Shown here one piece after another: positions 61,455 to 64,000 of a DNA stretch of 64,000 nt (the stretch's first letter is position 1; each line of letters starts with the position of its first letter). The stretch covers positions 47,973-111,972 of the forward strand of contig CAMHTQ010000002.1 of NCBI GenBank assembly GCA_946188105.1, read 5' to 3'. Made by a program: the position numbers and the translations under genes. The notes below the pieces were generated by a model. That model was not told where the DNA came from. It saw only the letters and a program-made list of their open reading frames with translations, and made no database searches. The DNA comes from an uncultured Alphaproteobacteria bacterium. Lineage in GTDB: Bacteria > Pseudomonadota > Alphaproteobacteria > Rs-D84.

Positions 61455-62277
61455 AAATCAATTCTTTTAATCGATTTAATAATAATTTTCCTCCCACAGC
61501 TTGTGGGGCTTCGGGATTCAAATGTGCACCAGTTGCCAAACCGCGAGTTCTGTAAAAAACTACTCTGTCAGGAAACAATCTATCTAAATCATCAAATTTA
61601 ATTTTTTTGCCATTATAATCAAATGTTACTCCTGATAATAATTTGTTTATTTCAGACACTCTGCGTAAAACAATTAAAGTTTTTGTTCCGTTAATAACAC
61701 CTGGGATAACATGGTCTTTTAAAAAATCGATTGTTGCTTGGACAGACGGAATTTTATTTACGACATTATTATGCTTATCACTCCAAGATTCCGAATGATA
61801 AGGACATAATTCAATATCGCAAATATTTTTAGCAACAAATTCTAATGCTTTATCACGATTGCCAAATACTTCTGTAAAATACCCAATTATATTTGCCAAT
61901 TTAGAAGTAGCCAACCACCATTTTCCACCCCCAGTATCAGCCAATATAGGATTCAAATAATAAAAAGGATATTTTGTATCTTGTTGTAATAAGTTTTGTT
62001 TCCATAATCTCAATAAATCAGGATTTTTCCAATTTGTGTGTTCATCTTCGCCACTGCCGGGATTTAATGTCACAATATATACAGATGCATTTTGCAGATC
62101 GCCCATAAATGGTTCACAAGGCAAATCTTGATACAACAGGGTGTTTTTGTTGTTGTATACAGGTAATTTTGAAATCAAAACACCACCTTGTTTCAACATT
62201 TCGTAATCAGGTTCAGCAATATATGTTCCAGGGTGAAATTCGACGGTTTTCCAAAAATTACTCAATGATACAGACAT
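61453..62277 (-). CDS. Hypothetical protein, possibly uracil-DNA glycosylase-fold
   Basis: GDLQNASVYIVTLNPGSGED resembles a UDG-like motif; otherwise unassigned. Confidence 0.4.
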   Translation of the reverse strand: MSVSLSNFWKTVEFHPGTYIAEPDYEMLKQGGVLISKLPVYNNKNTLLYQDLPCEPFMGDLQNASVYIVTLNPGSGEDEHTNWKNPDLLRLWKQNLLQQDTKYPFYYLNPILADTGGGKWWLATSKLANIIGYFTEVFGNRDKALEFVAKNICDIELCPYHSESWSDKHNNVVNKIPSVQATIDFLKDHVIPGVINGTKTLIVLRRVSEINKLLSGVTFDYNGKKIKFDDLDRLFPDRVVFYRTRGLATGAHLNPEAPQAVGGKLLLNRLKELI

Positions 62278-62359
62278 AAAAAACTCCTTTGGATTTTGTT
62301 AATTTATTTCCATTATAACAAAAACCAAAGGATAAGTATTATAAAAATGAAAAAAATTT

Positions 62360-62743
62360 TTATTTAGTATTTATACCAAATATACGATCCACAGAAGCGA
62401 TATGTTTTTTCTTTGCGGCTTCGTATTTATCTTGTGCTTCGAAATATGCCTTGTTAGCAGCATATACCGGACATTCTGGATTATGGCATCTGCCACGTGC
62501 AAAATGATGACAGCTGTGGGTAACTGTGGATGTATCTGTTGGTTGTAAAGATCCTAACCAATCCTCTGCACAATATTTGACTTCGCAGTATTTTGTTTGC
62601 AACATATTGTCCAAATCTAAATCAGGATGTTCGTCTTGGGAAACTTCCAATACGATATTACTTTTTGCCTCTAATAAAGCATTAGACAGTTTGTATCTTT
62701 CGATATGATTGTTTATTGCGGTACGCACATTTTTAAAAAACAT
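62360..62743 (-). CDS. Hypothetical protein with Cys/His cluster
   Basis: HSCHHFARGRCHNPECPVYAANKAYFEAQDKYEAAKKKH. Confidence 0.5.
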   Translation of the reverse strand: MFFKNVRTAINNHIERYKLSNALLEAKSNIVLEVSQDEHPDLDLDNMLQTKYCEVKYCAEDWLGSLQPTDTSTVTHSCHHFARGRCHNPECPVYAANKAYFEAQDKYEAAKKKHIASVDRIFGINTK

Positions 62744-62843
62744 TTTTAACCTCTTTATAAGTTTTTTGGTTTCAAGACACAAGATAGCACAAATAAAATC
62801 ATTGTCAACAATTTAATTGTTGTATCCAGAATAATCAAAGAAA

Positions 62844-63395
62844 CTATCTTTGATTCCAGCGAATATACAGTTTGCGTTCATCCACGATTAAAAAATCATT
62901 CTTTAACCAGAATTTTAAAGCATCCGAGGCACTTTTGCCGTATAATTCGCGTGTTTTATAAATTTCTTTTAATGCGTCTGCTGCGCTGGTTCCGACACGT
63001 ATGAATTTTTGATCAGGTTCATAACTGTGTCTGAAAGTATAATTTACCTCGAAATATTGAATTTTAGTTCTTTTCTTACGATCATCACACAATGCAAATG
63101 CCAAAAAATCATCAGGGTTTCGGAATTTATTACTGATAATGTCCGATGAACCTAATAAAAACAGTCTTTGAATATTATTTGGAAAAGCACGATGTTTAGA
63201 AATAGCCAATGGAACCGCTATTTTAAAATCAAATGGCATGCAAAGTTTTGCAATCTTTTTTATTGTTTCATTATCTGTATTCACAGTAAATTCTAATAAA
63301 TAACAGTCGGTTAGTTCAAAATGCCCATCCGCCTGTCTGGATAAAACAGGGGTATTGGAATTTATGATACGATAATCTTGATCTGGTTTATACAT
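62844..63395 (-). CDS. Hypothetical protein
   Basis: Complete ORF of about 183 aa; no family recognised. Confidence 0.5.
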   Translation of the reverse strand: MYKPDQDYRIINSNTPVLSRQADGHFELTDCYLLEFTVNTDNETIKKIAKLCMPFDFKIAVPLAISKHRAFPNNIQRLFLLGSSDIISNKFRNPDDFLAFALCDDRKKRTKIQYFEVNYTFRHSYEPDQKFIRVGTSAADALKEIYKTRELYGKSASDALKFWLKNDFLIVDERKLYIRWNQR

Positions 63396-63516
63396 ACTGC
63401 TCAAATTATTGCATAAAATATGCAGAAATCCAGAATTTTTGTTGTTATATTTTTAGTGTTATTTTTATATCTTATTTATTATAATAATAACCAGTGAATA
63501 TAAATAGGAAACAAAA

Positions 63517-64000
63517 ATGAAAGTATCTGTAAAAAATAAAAATGATTCAACATGGTTTGTTGTCGCATTAGAAGATGAATTTTCATCCGATAAACATAAT
63601 GTGTTGTACACAGGAATTGGCAAAATAAATGCAGCAATGGCAACCCAATGGCTGATAGATAATTATGATGTTCACGAAATTATAAATGTTGGAACGGCTG
63701 GTGGAAATCCAAATAAAGTGAGTGCAGGACGTGTGTATAATATTGGCAGGGTCATAGACAGAGATTGGAATATCCCCAGTGCGCCCAGATTGGAAATTGT
63801 AATCAGTGAAACCGTTGATTTAGAAAGTTGCTATACCGGTGACAGTTTTGTGACTGATTGGAATAATGATTATGGAATTGTAGATATGGAATCATTCGCA
63901 ATCGCCAAGGTGTGCAAAGAAAACAAAATACCGTTCCGTTGCTATAAATACATCAGTGATACAGGTAATGATGGCGAATGGCAAGAAAGTTTAGAAAAAT
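63517..64000 (+). CDS. MTA/SAH nucleosidase-like phosphorylase family protein (partial, runs off the right edge)
   Basis: VLYTGIGKINAAMATQWLID; IINVGTAGG; GIVDMESFAIAKVCKENKIPFRCYKYISDTGND. Confidence 0.85.
   Translation, partial: MKVSVKNKNDSTWFVVALEDEFSSDKHNVLYTGIGKINAAMATQWLIDNYDVHEIINVGTAGGNPNKVSAGRVYNIGRVIDRDWNIPSAPRLEIVISETVDLESCYTGDSFVTDWNNDYGIVDMESFAIAKVCKENKIPFRCYKYISDTGNDGEWQESLEK

Overview
AT-rich bacterial chromosome segment, most likely from an alphaproteobacterium. It carries dense housekeeping genes: xseB (partial), mreB, rnpA, yidD, accB-accC, dnaX, an RluC/RluD-type pseudouridine synthase, rpmE, a class A PBP, mraY-ftsW-murG, a tRNA-Glu, comF, valS, an acyl-ACP thioesterase, rpmH and gyrA-merR. 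Interspersed are envelope and accessory loci. The most interesting are: (1) a Slam (DUF560)-like outer-membrane protein next to three paralogous LCAC-lipobox lipoproteins with TbpB/fHbp-like C-termini (about 44.9-50.9 kb), followed by a lipoprotein hydrolase and an autotransporter; (2) three tandem PilV-like large minor pilins (about 10.0-14.0 kb); (3) a 1177-aa secreted protein with five Cys-repeat units (16.0-19.5 kb); (4) a GT8/kinase-like glycan cluster whose members share an N-terminal 'F(I/V)PGRxxRxxVR' tag (58.1-61.4 kb); (5) a divergent tandem-AAA ATPase/WYL regulator pair (54.9-58.1 kb); (6) a MarR-TolC-adaptor-RND operon with an unusually small adaptor. No CRISPR array, rRNA, transposase or phage was seen. 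All calls come from reading the sequence and motifs; no database search was run.
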